In this document: positions 51,954 through 61,332 of the stretch, one piece after another | Numbering within the stretch: position 1 is the stretch's first letter | Layout of the letters: each line of letters begins with the position of its first letter | Program-made: the position numbers and the translations under genes | From: Hyphomicrobiales bacterium | GTDB lineage: Bacteria > Pseudomonadota > Alphaproteobacteria > Rhizobiales > JACESI01 | Reading direction: 5' to 3' | Assembly: GCA_039973685.1 (NCBI GenBank) | Contig: JBDWKL010000009.1 | Location: 1 to 64,000, forward strand | DNA: 64,000 nt | The notes under the pieces: model-generated | What the model was told of the DNA's origin: nothing | Seen by the model: only the letters and a program-made list of their open reading frames with translations | Database searches by the model: none

Positions 51954-53666
51954 CTAGCCGTAATTTTTTACCTTCTCGAGGAAGCCTGTAATCTTGACGA
52001 GGCTGTCTTTCGTGGCGCCGTCAATTTGGGATGCTATTTGCTGAACTTGCGCAGCGTTTTCACGCGTGCCATCTGCAGACGTCGACATCGTGGACATGCT
52101 TTCCGACACATTGCGTGTGCCGTCCGATGCGCTCATCGCATTTTTTGCAATTTCTTGGACCACGTGCCGCTGCTGTTCAACAGCTGTCGCAATAGAGCTG
52201 GTGATTTCATGCATTTCCACAACCGTTTTCGTTACCGAAGTGATCGCCTTGGAAGCTTCCATGGTCTCGGCTTGGATCGAAGAAATTTGATTGCTAATCT
52301 CTTCTGTCGCTTTTGTTGTTTGAGTTGAAAGACCTTTAACTTCCGAAGCAACAACTGAGAACCCTCGACCAGCTTCCCCAGCCCGCGCCGCTTCAATGGT
52401 CGCATTCAAAGCTAACAGATTTGTTTGCTCAGCAATGTCATTGATTAACCCGACGACTTCGCCAATTTTAGAAGCTGCGATTGTTAACTGTTCAACCTTT
52501 TGACTGGTCTCGCCACCTTCAGTTGCAGCCTTGGATGCAATTTTAGATGAGGCGTCAACCTGATTGCCAATCTCGGCAACCGAAACGCTAAGTTCTTCCG
52601 TCGCTGATGCGACTGTATCTACACTGGTTGACGCTGTCGTTGCACCGGTCATAACAGCACGGCTCTCGTTCAACGTGCTGTCGGCCATGCTGTTCAGTGC
52701 GTCTGTGGAAGATGTGAGTTCAGAAACCCCGTCTTTAACCACATTCATGATATTCATAATCTCATGATCGAATGCAGAACATTCATCCTGCAAGGCTGCA
52801 TTTCGTTGTACCAATTCCTCTTCTTCGTCACGGCGAGCCGTCAGCAAGGTTTGACGTTCTTGTTCATTCTCAATGAATACTTTAACCGCCTTGGCCATTT
52901 TGCCAATTTCATCTGGTCGGTCCGCATCAACAACAGCAAGATCAGATTTGCCGTTAGCCAATTCTTGCATGATAAAGGTCAAACGACTGATCGGCTTCGC
53001 GATATTGCGGAATGAGATAATTGCGAGAATGAAAGCCAGCAACGCGCTGCCCAAACCGAAAATAGTTTGAATTTTCACCTGAGCCCAAAACTGTTCGTTT
53101 ATGTCATCTACATAGACGCCAGTGCCAATAAACCAAGACCACCCGGCGATAGGCTCACCCCATCCGTATTTATCAAACAAAGGGTCTTCGCCATTGACCT
53201 GAGACGCACCGGGTTTAGCCCATTGATAGCTAACAATATCACCGCCGCGTTTAGCAGCATCGATCAATTCTTGGATAAGAAGAACACCATTCTTGTCCTT
53301 TAGATCGTATAGATTTTTTCCAATGAGCTTTTCTTTGATATGGAATTTATTGACCCCATCATAGTCGTAGGCAAAAATATAATTGCCGTTGTCAAAACGC
53401 ATGCCCTTCAAGGCAACGAAAGCTGCATTTTCAGCTTCTTCACGCGTCATCTCACCCGCTTTTTCCTTCGCAACAAACTGGTTCACGATACCAGCTGCCG
53501 TTTGGGAAATATGTTGAACCGCGAGAGTACGCTCCTTTAATATCGATTGGTATGTCGCTTGAATGGTGAATACCATCAACCCTGAAATAACCAACATTAA
53601 AAGCACAACCGGAAGAATGATCTTCCCTGACAAGGATATTTTATTAACAAAAAGCACGTTCATCAC
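51954..53666 (-). CDS. methyl-accepting chemotaxis protein with single-Cache sensor
   Basis: This is a 570-residue chemoreceptor. Transmembrane helix 1 is near residues 14-34. A periplasmic single Cache (sCache_2) sensor spans about 40-190, with the pattern [12 protein letters not shown] and [14 protein letters not shown]. Helix 2 lies about 195-215, followed by HAMP (about 215-270). The signalling domain contains the highly conserved hairpin tip ([19 protein letters not shown]). Such Cache sensors bind small organic acids or amines. No CWXXF pentapeptide is present at the C-terminus. There are no che genes nearby. Confidence 0.92.
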   Translation of the reverse strand: MMNVLFVNKISLSGKIILPVVLLMLVISGLMVFTIQATYQSILKERTLAVQHISQTAAGIVNQFVAKEKAGEMTREEAENAAFVALKGMRFDNGNYIFAYDYDGVNKFHIKEKLIGKNLYDLKDKNGVLLIQELIDAAKRGGDIVSYQWAKPGASQVNGEDPLFDKYGWGEPIAGWSWFIGTGVYVDDINEQFWAQVKIQTIFGLGSALLAFILAIISFRNIAKPISRLTFIMQELANGKSDLAVVDADRPDEIGKMAKAVKVFIENEQERQTLLTARRDEEEELVQRNAALQDECSAFDHEIMNIMNVVKDGVSELTSSTDALNSMADSTLNESRAVMTGATTASTSVDTVASATEELSVSVAEIGNQVDASSKIASKAATEGGETSQKVEQLTIAASKIGEVVGLINDIAEQTNLLALNATIEAARAGEAGRGFSVVASEVKGLSTQTTKATEEISNQISSIQAETMEASKAITSVTKTVVEMHEITSSIATAVEQQRHVVQEIAKNAMSASDGTRNVSESMSTMSTSADGTRENAAQVQQIASQIDGATKDSLVKITGFLEKVKNYG

Positions 53667-53724
53667 CTAAAACATAGAATTAATTCTCATAATGATAGAT
53701 AATTATGGTTAATTAAAAATAACC

Positions 53725-53829
53725 TTAAGCAAGTGCCTCTTGGGTGATTACGTGATCCTCTAATTTCTTAAACGCAGGCGCATTTTTATTGACCTCAACA
53801 TTCAGCTTTTGGAAATCAATAAATAAAGA
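53725..53829 (-). other. in-frame coding-like extension after the fadJ-like stop
   Basis: The frame of the next gene upstream continues beyond its TAG (53832-53830) for 34 codons to a TAA at 53727-53725, reading DFQKLNVEVNKNAPAF... with normal protein composition. The preceding product ends in a family-typical LRN, so this is more likely a remnant of a lost gene or chance than a real extension. Confidence 0.3.
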
Positions 53830-56151
53830 CTAATTTCGCAAAGTGCCCTCGCCATTCAACATCGCATCAATGCGGGCTTTGGTTTGAGTAGTCTTTGCCA
53901 AAATCAAAAAGCTTGAACGTTCCAAGTCATACAGATCTTGTTCCGTTGCATCGCGAGGCTCAGCATCTGGGCCACCTGTCACAATACGAGCAATGGCACT
54001 TGCAACTGTCACATCATGCGGCATGAAGATGCCATCGTCACGGCCCTTCTCTAAGAAAGCGACCATCTCGGCATAGACCTTACCGCCAACCAAATGGAAG
54101 CTTGGTTCTTGCGGCGGCGTATAGTCACCTGCCAACTCTCCGACGATGCGCACAGCACCATCGACCAAACGATCGCGGTTCATTACTTCCTCGTCACGCT
54201 CAGGCAAGAAGTAGCAATATTTGGCAGACTGATTTGGCGAGGCTCCTGTTTGGCTGTACCCGACTTGATTGAAAGTGTTCCATGCAGCTTTCTCCCAATC
54301 ACCCGTTTTCTCATACCAACGATGAAGCGTTTCTTTGACACCGCCGCCACCTGGCACAACGCCAACGGTGCACTCCACCAAGCCCATCACGGTGTTGGTG
54401 TGAGCCAGCACCTTGTCGCAATGTGCAATCACCTCATAGCCACCGCCAAGGGTTAAGCCAGAGGGCGCGCCGACGACGGGCTTGTTGCAATATTTTAGCG
54501 TGCGGCAGGCTTGCTGAAAATCGTTGAGGAAGACATCAATACCGTCCCAATCTTGTGCTGCCATCATCTCTTGAAAACGGACAAGATTGACGCCCGCTGA
54601 AAAGTGTTGACCGTCATTGTGAATGATGATCCCGCGACCTTTTGAGTTGGCTGCTTCTTCCACGATCTTCATGCAATCAGCATCAAGCGCATTGGCTTTG
54701 GTGTGGAATTCAACAAGGTGAATATCGCCGTCCAATTTGAACAGGCTTGCTGATGGATTCTCATTGACGGGTACGAGCGTCTGGCGGGTCATATGGAAGC
54801 GCACAACACCGTCTGGCAAGTTCACCGGACGATACGTGCGGTCTGCATGACGCACCAAAAGCGCGCCGCCTTCTGCCTTATAAATTGGCTCGCCCGCGCA
54901 GTCTCTCAGATAGTCTGGAATATCCAAACCTTCTGCCTCACAACGCTTGGTGAAAGCATCAACACCGAGCTCATCTAACATCTCAAACGGACCTTTGACC
55001 CAGTTATAGCCAAGCTTCATCGCATCATCGATATCTTGCGGTGTTTGGGTGACATCTGGAATCAAGTGGGCTGAATACCTCAGAACTCGATTCAAGAAGT
55101 TCCAACAAAATTGTGCTTCAATATCAGTACCTTCTGCTAGATAACTTAAACCTTTTTGCTCACCTAATACCGCACGTTCAGGTAGGCTATCAGCGCGAGG
55201 ACGATAAGATTTTGATTCAAGATCATAGGCGTATTTAGTGCCGTCTTCATCTTCTTTGTAAAAACCACCTAAGCCCTTTTGGCCCGTATAGCCTTCTGCA
55301 CATAGATTGTTGATGATGGCGTTTTCTTCACCCACTGGATGGAAGGCATCGCCCTGCGGTAAGATGGAGCGTAGCGAGCGCACCACGTCGGCCATGAGGT
55401 CAAGACCAATCAAATCATAAAGGCCGAAGCAACCCGTTTTTGGAATACCCATCGGGCGACCCATTAGGGCGTCTGCTTGCTCAACAGTGAGGCCAAGCTT
55501 CATCGCTTCATCAATGCCCACTTGCAGCGCGAAGACGCCAACGCGATTTCCGAGGAAGCCTGGTGTGTCCGCACATTGCACGACGCCTTTACCGAGAATA
55601 CGGTCGCAAAAATCGGCGGCTGTATCCATCACCCAATCAGCAGTCTTCTCACCGCGCACAAGCTCCAGCAAGCGCATGTAACGGACTGGATTAAAGAAGT
55701 GCGTAATACAAAAACGCTCAGCAAATTTCGCGTCCATTTCTTCAATCAAAAGCGAGATCGGAATGGTCGATGTATTGGACGCGACAATGGCCTCGTCTTT
55801 GATCAGCGGCTCAAGACTTTTATAAAGCTGGCGCTTAATATCAAGACGTTCAACGATCGCTTCAACGATCAAATCACAGTCGCCCACCATCGCAAGATCA
55901 TCGTCGATATTACCAATCTCGATGTTATCAAGCACGCCCTTATGAACAAGCGCTGGCGGATCAGATTTTTTCAAACGATCAAGCGCGCGTTCTGTCACTG
56001 CGTTACGGCTATCCCCATCTGAAGCAATATCCAGCAGCACAACTGGATAACCAGCATTAGCCACCTGCCCCGCAATACCAGACCCCATGGTGCCTGCGCC
56101 AATGACACATACTTTTTTGATTTTATCGCCTGGCTTAATCATGCTTGCCAC
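53830..56151 (-). CDS. bifunctional 3-hydroxyacyl-CoA dehydrogenase / enoyl-CoA hydratase
   Basis: This is a 773-residue beta-oxidation type protein with the dehydrogenase first and the crotonase last. The NAD motif VIGAGTMGSGIAGQVANAG is near residue 18. HCDH domains span about 15-430 (FFNPVRYMRLLELVRGEKT and CADTPGFLGNRVG typical). The crotonase-like domain covers roughly 460-720 (IIIHNDGQHFSAGVNL; VVGAPSGLTLGGGYE). This order is opposite to E. coli FadB/FadJ. Its start overlaps the preceding gene by 13 bases, placing it last in the dmdA-metY operon. A role in methylthioacryloyl-CoA metabolism is possible, but an ordinary fatty-acid role is equally compatible. Confidence 0.87.
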   Translation of the reverse strand: MASMIKPGDKIKKVCVIGAGTMGSGIAGQVANAGYPVVLLDIASDGDSRNAVTERALDRLKKSDPPALVHKGVLDNIEIGNIDDDLAMVGDCDLIVEAIVERLDIKRQLYKSLEPLIKDEAIVASNTSTIPISLLIEEMDAKFAERFCITHFFNPVRYMRLLELVRGEKTADWVMDTAADFCDRILGKGVVQCADTPGFLGNRVGVFALQVGIDEAMKLGLTVEQADALMGRPMGIPKTGCFGLYDLIGLDLMADVVRSLRSILPQGDAFHPVGEENAIINNLCAEGYTGQKGLGGFYKEDEDGTKYAYDLESKSYRPRADSLPERAVLGEQKGLSYLAEGTDIEAQFCWNFLNRVLRYSAHLIPDVTQTPQDIDDAMKLGYNWVKGPFEMLDELGVDAFTKRCEAEGLDIPDYLRDCAGEPIYKAEGGALLVRHADRTYRPVNLPDGVVRFHMTRQTLVPVNENPSASLFKLDGDIHLVEFHTKANALDADCMKIVEEAANSKGRGIIIHNDGQHFSAGVNLVRFQEMMAAQDWDGIDVFLNDFQQACRTLKYCNKPVVGAPSGLTLGGGYEVIAHCDKVLAHTNTVMGLVECTVGVVPGGGGVKETLHRWYEKTGDWEKAAWNTFNQVGYSQTGASPNQSAKYCYFLPERDEEVMNRDRLVDGAVRIVGELAGDYTPPQEPSFHLVGGKVYAEMVAFLEKGRDDGIFMPHDVTVASAIARIVTGGPDAEPRDATEQDLYDLERSSFLILAKTTQTKARIDAMLNGEGTLRN

Positions 56152-56687
56152 CGTCCCTCTCGAATAAATTCAATCACATTGGTCGCATCATTTTGTTGAA
56201 GGTCGTCAACGATCTGGAATGCTCTGTCTTGATATTGCATCGTAATTGGCGCGCGTTTTGTGCGGCCTGTGGAGTTGCTGGAGAAGAGCTTCGAGCTTTT
56301 CTTGTATTGCCAACCGATCACATCAATTTCGGCCACTTCAAACTCTTCGCTGTTTAGCACGACGTCCTTTTGCAGCTTTTGATAGCGCACCCAGCCGTCT
56401 TTGCGTTCAAGCGTTTCAAAACCAAAGCGCACCCATTCATAGCGCTGCCATGCACCGTGAATGTTCAAGCTCATGCCAAATAAAATAAAGGCGAAAACAG
56501 CGAGCGCTGGAATGTCGTCATGGAAAGAACGGCCAAAGTCTGAGAACAGCACAACGACAGCGGCAAACACCATTAAGGCAGCCGTGGCTCCCATATCAAG
56601 GAGTGGACGTTTTGTGTCGAGGGCGCGAATGGTGAGTGTTTGCTCACCCTTGGCTTTAGCCAAATGGAAACGGTCTGGATCGGTCAT
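56139..56687 (-). CDS. small two-helix membrane protein of unknown function
   Basis: This is a 182-residue protein with two adjacent transmembrane segments (about 34-50 and 60-76; ATAALMVFAAVVVLF and ALAVFAFILFGMSL) and a cytoplasmic or periplasmic C-terminal domain rich in Lys, Phe and Trp (WVRYQKLQKDVVLN). It resembles PH-like membrane domains in layout, but I do not recognise the family. It lies three bases after the hydrolase gene and overlaps the dehydrogenase gene, so it is co-expressed with both. Confidence 0.65.
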   Translation of the reverse strand: MTDPDRFHLAKAKGEQTLTIRALDTKRPLLDMGATAALMVFAAVVVLFSDFGRSFHDDIPALAVFAFILFGMSLNIHGAWQRYEWVRFGFETLERKDGWVRYQKLQKDVVLNSEEFEVAEIDVIGWQYKKSSKLFSSNSTGRTKRAPITMQYQDRAFQIVDDLQQNDATNVIEFIREGRWQA

Positions 56688-56690
56688 GAC

Positions 56691-57479
56691 TTATAAAAAC
56701 GCTCCGAGCGCTTCGTTCACTTCACGCGGATTTTCTGGCGGCAGCATGTGACCAGCGCCCTTGACGACGACAAGCTTATTGTCCGTCAAAGCTTCGGCCA
56801 GTTTCAAACCACCCTTAAGCGGAGTCATTTTATCTTTTTCAGCCAAAATGCAAAGAGTCGGGCACGTGATTTTACCCGCTGCTTCAAGACCAGACTTGTA
56901 TGCATTGCAAGCATTTAGGTCTGCTGCCAAAGCACCCTCAGCGTTCGATGCCATCAACTGCTTGCCTGCACCGATGAGAGAGGCACCAGGCACCGTATTA
57001 TCAAAGCTGTGACCAAATGCGCCAGAACCCCAAGACATCATGGCGCTGATGGCTTTTGGTTCTTTGGTTTCGGCCATATTCACCAGATGATCATTCACCG
57101 GCACAGCAAAAGAGCCTGCGATGAAAGCGATTTTCGATACGCGGTCGGCATAGCGAGCACCGAGCTCCAAGGCCACGAGGCATCCTTGGCTATGACCAAC
57201 GATAATGGCTTCAGGCACTTTGATGGCGTCCATAAGGGCAATCACCCAATCCGCCATATCTTCGATGCTCGTAAGCGGCGCGCCAGCTGATAAGCCGTGA
57301 CCCGGAAAATCGGGTGCCAGCACATTGTAGCCCCAATAAGAATAGGTGCGCACTTGTTGGGTCCATGAAAGGCGGCTTTGGCCTGAACCGTGTAGGAAGA
57401 TGACCAGTGGTTGGTCTGCTTGATGATCTTTGCCACCTGTTGAGGCGAAGACTGCTGAACCGTTGATGTCTATCCGCAT
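56691..57479 (-). CDS. alpha/beta hydrolase
   Basis: This is a 262-residue hydrolase with HGSGQSR oxyanion region (about residue 30), nucleophile elbow GHSQG (about residue 96), acid residue in LAEKDKMTP and His in GAGHMLP. Its start ATG overlaps the metY stop (TAATG). The 262-residue length excludes homoserine acetyltransferase (MetX), which is larger. Substrate unknown; an ester or thioester product of the operon is plausible. Confidence 0.82.
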   Translation of the reverse strand: MRIDINGSAVFASTGGKDHQADQPLVIFLHGSGQSRLSWTQQVRTYSYWGYNVLAPDFPGHGLSAGAPLTSIEDMADWVIALMDAIKVPEAIIVGHSQGCLVALELGARYADRVSKIAFIAGSFAVPVNDHLVNMAETKEPKAISAMMSWGSGAFGHSFDNTVPGASLIGAGKQLMASNAEGALAADLNACNAYKSGLEAAGKITCPTLCILAEKDKMTPLKGGLKLAEALTDNKLVVVKGAGHMLPPENPREVNEALGAFL

Positions 57480-58813
57480 TATTCCGCCGCCTCTTGTGCC
57501 TGTGCGCTTGCAACCTTTTTCGCTGCCCGCAATCCTTTGTCAAAATCTGCTTTGAGATCGTTGATGTCTTCAAGACCAACAGACAAACGGATCATGTCTT
57601 CTGACAAACCACCGATAATCATGTCTTCTTCTGAGATATGACTGTGGGTTGTGGAGGCTGGATGGATGACCAGTGTTTTCGCGTCGCCCACATTTGCAAG
57701 GTGGGAGGCAAGCTCTACGTTTTCGATGAAGGCAGCACCGCCATCGCGACCACCCGCCACGCCAAAGGCAATCACCGCACTCGCACCTTTTGGCAACATG
57801 CGGTTTGCAAGCTCATGGTCTGGGTGATCTTTCAAATGCGGATGCCGCACCCATGTCACCTGATCGTGGTTGGCAAGGTACTCAAGCAGCGCATTGGTGT
57901 TTTCCATATGGCGCGCCATGCGAAGCGGCAAAGTCTCGATACCCTGCAAAAGGTAAAACGCTGTTTGTGGCGCCATGCTTGGGCCGAAATTATACATCGC
58001 TTCCATACGAATACGCATGGTCAGCGCAACAGGGCCGCACTCTTCCCAAAACACCATGCCGTCCATCGCATAATGCGGTTCTGCAAGGGTTGGGAATTTG
58101 AAAGAACCATCGGCGTTTTTAATACCCCAATCGAAATTACCGCCATCAACAACGGCGCCACCAACAGCAAGGCCATGACCGCCCAGCCATTTCGTGACTG
58201 AGTGCACCACAACATTAGCACCATGCTCTAGCGGCTTGAAGAGATAAGGCGTTGTGAAGGTGTTATCGACGATCACAGGCACGCCAGCTTCCTTGGCAAT
58301 TTCACCAACGGCTGGCAGGTCCATAATATTAAGGCCCGGATTGCCGACGATTTCACCGAAGATCAATTTCGTGTTCGGGCGGATTGCAGCCTTAATGCCA
58401 TCAAGGTCATCAGCGGAAACGAAAGTCGTCTCGACGCCAAAACGCGGCAGAGTGTTTTTCATCAAGTTGATGTTGGCACCATAAAGCTGCGCGGTGGATA
58501 CGATATGATCACCACTCGAGACCAAGCACATGATCGCCGCATGAAGCGCTGCCATGCCGGACGCTGTCGCCGTACAAGCCGCACCGCCGTCTAACGCTGC
58601 AAGGCGTTGTTCAAGCACTGCCACCGTCGGGTTAGAGATGCGTGAATAAAGATGCCCGCCCTCTTCCATATTATAGAGCGCTGCCGCATGACGACTATCG
58701 CGAAATACGTAAGACGTGGTTTGATGGATTGGCACAGCTCGCGAACCGTGGTCGCTATCTGGCGTATGGCCAGCGTGCAGGCTCAGCGTATCAAAATTAT
58801 AAAAATCACTCAT
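57479..58813 (-). CDS. metY: O-acetylhomoserine sulfhydrylase
   Basis: This is a 444-residue PLP enzyme of the Cys/Met metabolism family that makes homocysteine from O-acetylhomoserine and sulfide, or methionine directly from methanethiol. The PLP lysine lies in VVHSVTKWLGGHG, and QTTSYVFRDSRHAA and YSRISNPTVAVLE at the N-terminus are typical of MetY. It lies 67 bases after dmdA on the same strand, and its stop overlaps the hydrolase start. Next to a DMSP demethylase the natural thiol donor could be methanethiol, which is an inference. Confidence 0.9.
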   Translation of the reverse strand: MSDFYNFDTLSLHAGHTPDSDHGSRAVPIHQTTSYVFRDSRHAAALYNMEEGGHLYSRISNPTVAVLEQRLAALDGGAACTATASGMAALHAAIMCLVSSGDHIVSTAQLYGANINLMKNTLPRFGVETTFVSADDLDGIKAAIRPNTKLIFGEIVGNPGLNIMDLPAVGEIAKEAGVPVIVDNTFTTPYLFKPLEHGANVVVHSVTKWLGGHGLAVGGAVVDGGNFDWGIKNADGSFKFPTLAEPHYAMDGMVFWEECGPVALTMRIRMEAMYNFGPSMAPQTAFYLLQGIETLPLRMARHMENTNALLEYLANHDQVTWVRHPHLKDHPDHELANRMLPKGASAVIAFGVAGGRDGGAAFIENVELASHLANVGDAKTLVIHPASTTHSHISEEDMIIGGLSEDMIRLSVGLEDINDLKADFDKGLRAAKKVASAQAQEAAE

Positions 58814-58880
58814 GGCGTTTCTCCCTTGAGCATTTTTCTAAACACTCTTTGCGACGAATTCCATCTTAGTTTTTAAATGG

Positions 58881-59993
58881 TCAGATTTTAAATGGAAGCG
58901 CTGTTGTGGTGGCTTCTCTCTCGCCATACTCAGTTTGGATCGTAACTTTGTTGCCTTCATCAGCAAGCCCAACCTTAATCAACCCAAGGCCAATATTGGC
59001 ATCAAGGCGCGGCGAATAAGCAGCAGCAGAACAAAGGCCAACCTTTTTACCGTCTTGGTAGACCTTCCAACGATGTTGGTTTGAACCAGAAAATTTCTCA
59101 CCGTCGATGACGTAACCCGTCATGCGGCGTTTCGCGCCTCTTGCCTTAATCCGCTTTAGTGCGTCTTTGCCGATGAAATCGACATCTTGTTCAAGGTCGC
59201 ACAGTTTACCCATGCCAACCTCATAAGGATTGGTATCGTCATCCGTATCTGCACCCATGGACAAAAGCCCACTTTCAATGCGCTCAATATAATTTGGTGC
59301 GCCTGGACCGATGTCATAAGGGCGTCCGGCTTCTTCGATGATATCCCAAAGCTCTGTCCCGCGGTGATGATCCATCAGATAAATTTCAAAACCGCCTTGT
59401 TTGCTCCAGCCCGATTTTGCAACAACGACGGGAATGCCTTGGATCATGGTTTGGTTGAAGCCGAAGAACTTCAAATCATCAACCCAGTCACCACATACTT
59501 GGCGGACAACTTCTGAAGCCTTCGGGCCTTGAACTGCAAGCGGGCTGATGTCTGGCTCATCAATTGAAACATTCATGCCGCGCTCAGCCGCGATGGCACG
59601 CGCCCACCAAAGTAGGTCTTGGTCTGCAATTGAAATCCAATATTCATTGGCAGAGATTGGCAGCATCACAGGGTCATTCATCAAGATGCCACGGTGATCA
59701 CAAATCGGGATGTAGCGCCCCTGCCCAATCTTCACTTTCTCAAGATTGCGCGGTGTCAAAATGCTGGCAAGTTCCAGCGCGTCTTTGCCCATAATGCGGA
59801 CCTGCCGCTCAACGGACACATCCCACATGGAAACGCCCTCAGTCAGCCGGCGATATTCCGCTACTGGATCACCATAAGACACCGGAAAGCACACATGGTT
59901 ATAGGTCGAAAAATGACTAACCCCTGCGCGAACAGTCGCATCAAAGAATGCAGATTTTTTAATGCGTGGCCCAAAGGCAAACTGGAATGTCAT
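58881..59993 (-). CDS. dmdA: DMSP demethylase (DmdA-type GcvT-family methyltransferase)
   Basis: This is a 370-residue aminomethyltransferase-fold protein, close to the 369-residue Pelagibacter enzyme. Segments MWDVSVERQV, YWISIADQDLLWWA, GWSKQGGFEIYL and NYIERIESGLLSMGAD match DmdA from memory rather than GcvT. DmdA moves a methyl group from dimethylsulfoniopropionate to tetrahydrofolate, leaving 3-methylthiopropionate. I take ATG 59993, which follows GGAG at eight bases; the frame also extends to a TTG at 60014 that lacks a ribosome site. DmdA clades include members of unknown activity, so the substrate needs phylogeny. Confidence 0.72.
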   Translation of the reverse strand: MTFQFAFGPRIKKSAFFDATVRAGVSHFSTYNHVCFPVSYGDPVAEYRRLTEGVSMWDVSVERQVRIMGKDALELASILTPRNLEKVKIGQGRYIPICDHRGILMNDPVMLPISANEYWISIADQDLLWWARAIAAERGMNVSIDEPDISPLAVQGPKASEVVRQVCGDWVDDLKFFGFNQTMIQGIPVVVAKSGWSKQGGFEIYLMDHHRGTELWDIIEEAGRPYDIGPGAPNYIERIESGLLSMGADTDDDTNPYEVGMGKLCDLEQDVDFIGKDALKRIKARGAKRRMTGYVIDGEKFSGSNQHRWKVYQDGKKVGLCSAAAYSPRLDANIGLGLIKVGLADEGNKVTIQTEYGEREATTTALPFKI

Positions 59994-60093
59994 AAGCTGG
60001 ACTCCGATGAACAATACTTAAAAAAACCGCTAGCTTAAATTCTTTGCATGAGCGCGATAATTACGTCGTAAGTTTGCCGAATTGCGACCTTCT

Positions 60094-61236
60094 TTATTCA
60101 AACACTAATGCAGGCGCTTCTTTTGCATTTGGCCCTTCGCTATCTTCAAGCGATGCCCATACTTTACCCGCGATATCGCGGTAAATTCCGGCATGCTCAG
60201 AATCTGGTTCCGAGACCACAATAGGTGTACCTGCATCCGAGGTTTCACGCACGCGCATAGCCAGTGGCACTTCACCCAAGAACGGCACGCCAATACGGTC
60301 TGCTTCTTCACGTGCGCCACCATGTCCGAAAATATCAGAACGGTCGCCACACGATGGGCAGATGAAGTAACTCATATTTTCAACAATGCCCAAAAGCGGC
60401 ACATCAACTTTGCGGAACATGTTGAGGCCTTTGCGGGCATCAATAAGCGCCAAATCTTGCGGGGTTGAAACGATCACAGCACCAGAGAGCGGCACTTGCT
60501 GCGCCATGGTCAATTGTGCATCACCCGTTCCAGGCGGCATGTCGACGATCAACACATCAAGCTCACCCCAAGCGACTTCGCGCAGCATTTGAGTGAGAGC
60601 AGAAATGACCATTGGACCGCGCCAAATCATCGGTGTGTCTTCTTCCACCAAGAAACCCATCGACATCACTTTAATGCCAAAGTTTTCCATTGGGTGAAGC
60701 AGACGACCTTCTGCTTGTGGACGCCCAGTTAGGCCAAGCAAACGTGGCATGGAAGGGCCATAAATATCCGCATCCAACACGCCGACCTTCTGCCCATTTG
60801 CGGCAAGGCCAAGTGCTAGGTTGATGGATGTTGTGGATTTGCCAACGCCGCCTTTGCCGGAGGCCACAGCAACAATGTGCTTTACGCCGGGCACGCCAGC
60901 TTTGGTTTCTTCTTGCGCTTTCGGTGGCGGGGTCATCTGTGGTTTGGGTGCGGCAGGCTTTGGTGCTGGGCTAGCAGAGCCTGCGGTTTTTTCAGCCGTT
61001 AGAACAGCGGTTACTTTTTCAACACCATCAATATCCATGACAGCCGTTTCAGCCGCCTTACGCAAAGGTTCAAGTTCTTGCGCACGATCGGCTGGCACAG
61101 ACACGGAAAACATTACCTTGCCAGCATTGACGTAAATGTCTGATACGAGCCCTAGTGACATTAAGTCACCAGTAAGGTCAGGCCCTTTGACCTTGGCCAA
61201 TTGCTTTTTTACAGCCTCTTTAATCGCATCACTCAT
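60094..61236 (-). CDS. apbC: Mrp/NBP35-type iron-sulfur cluster carrier ATPase
   Basis: This is a 380-residue P-loop ATPase of the Mrp/ApbC/Ind1 family, loading [4Fe-4S] clusters into apoproteins. An N-terminal MIP18-like domain spans about residues 5-80. A Pro/Ala linker (about 85-110) leads to the deviant Walker motif GKGGVGKST at residues 127-135. The cluster-bridging CPSC motif lies near residue 280 (FICPSCGD). It stands as a single gene after dmdA, on the same strand. Confidence 0.92.
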   Translation of the reverse strand: MSDAIKEAVKKQLAKVKGPDLTGDLMSLGLVSDIYVNAGKVMFSVSVPADRAQELEPLRKAAETAVMDIDGVEKVTAVLTAEKTAGSASPAPKPAAPKPQMTPPPKAQEETKAGVPGVKHIVAVASGKGGVGKSTTSINLALGLAANGQKVGVLDADIYGPSMPRLLGLTGRPQAEGRLLHPMENFGIKVMSMGFLVEEDTPMIWRGPMVISALTQMLREVAWGELDVLIVDMPPGTGDAQLTMAQQVPLSGAVIVSTPQDLALIDARKGLNMFRKVDVPLLGIVENMSYFICPSCGDRSDIFGHGGAREEADRIGVPFLGEVPLAMRVRETSDAGTPIVVSEPDSEHAGIYRDIAGKVWASLEDSEGPNAKEAPALVFE

Positions 61237-61332
61237 TGGTCACTTCCTGTTAGATAGTCTCATCAGGAAGCTAGCGGTATGCCTCTCAAGGTCAAGCAAA
61301 AAGAACCAAAGGCATGCCGATTTTTAAGAGCG

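Noticed and set aside
58814-58880. SAM-type riboswitch before metY
   Set aside because: Only 67 bases separate dmdA from metY, and I see no conserved SAM-II core or pseudoknot pattern.
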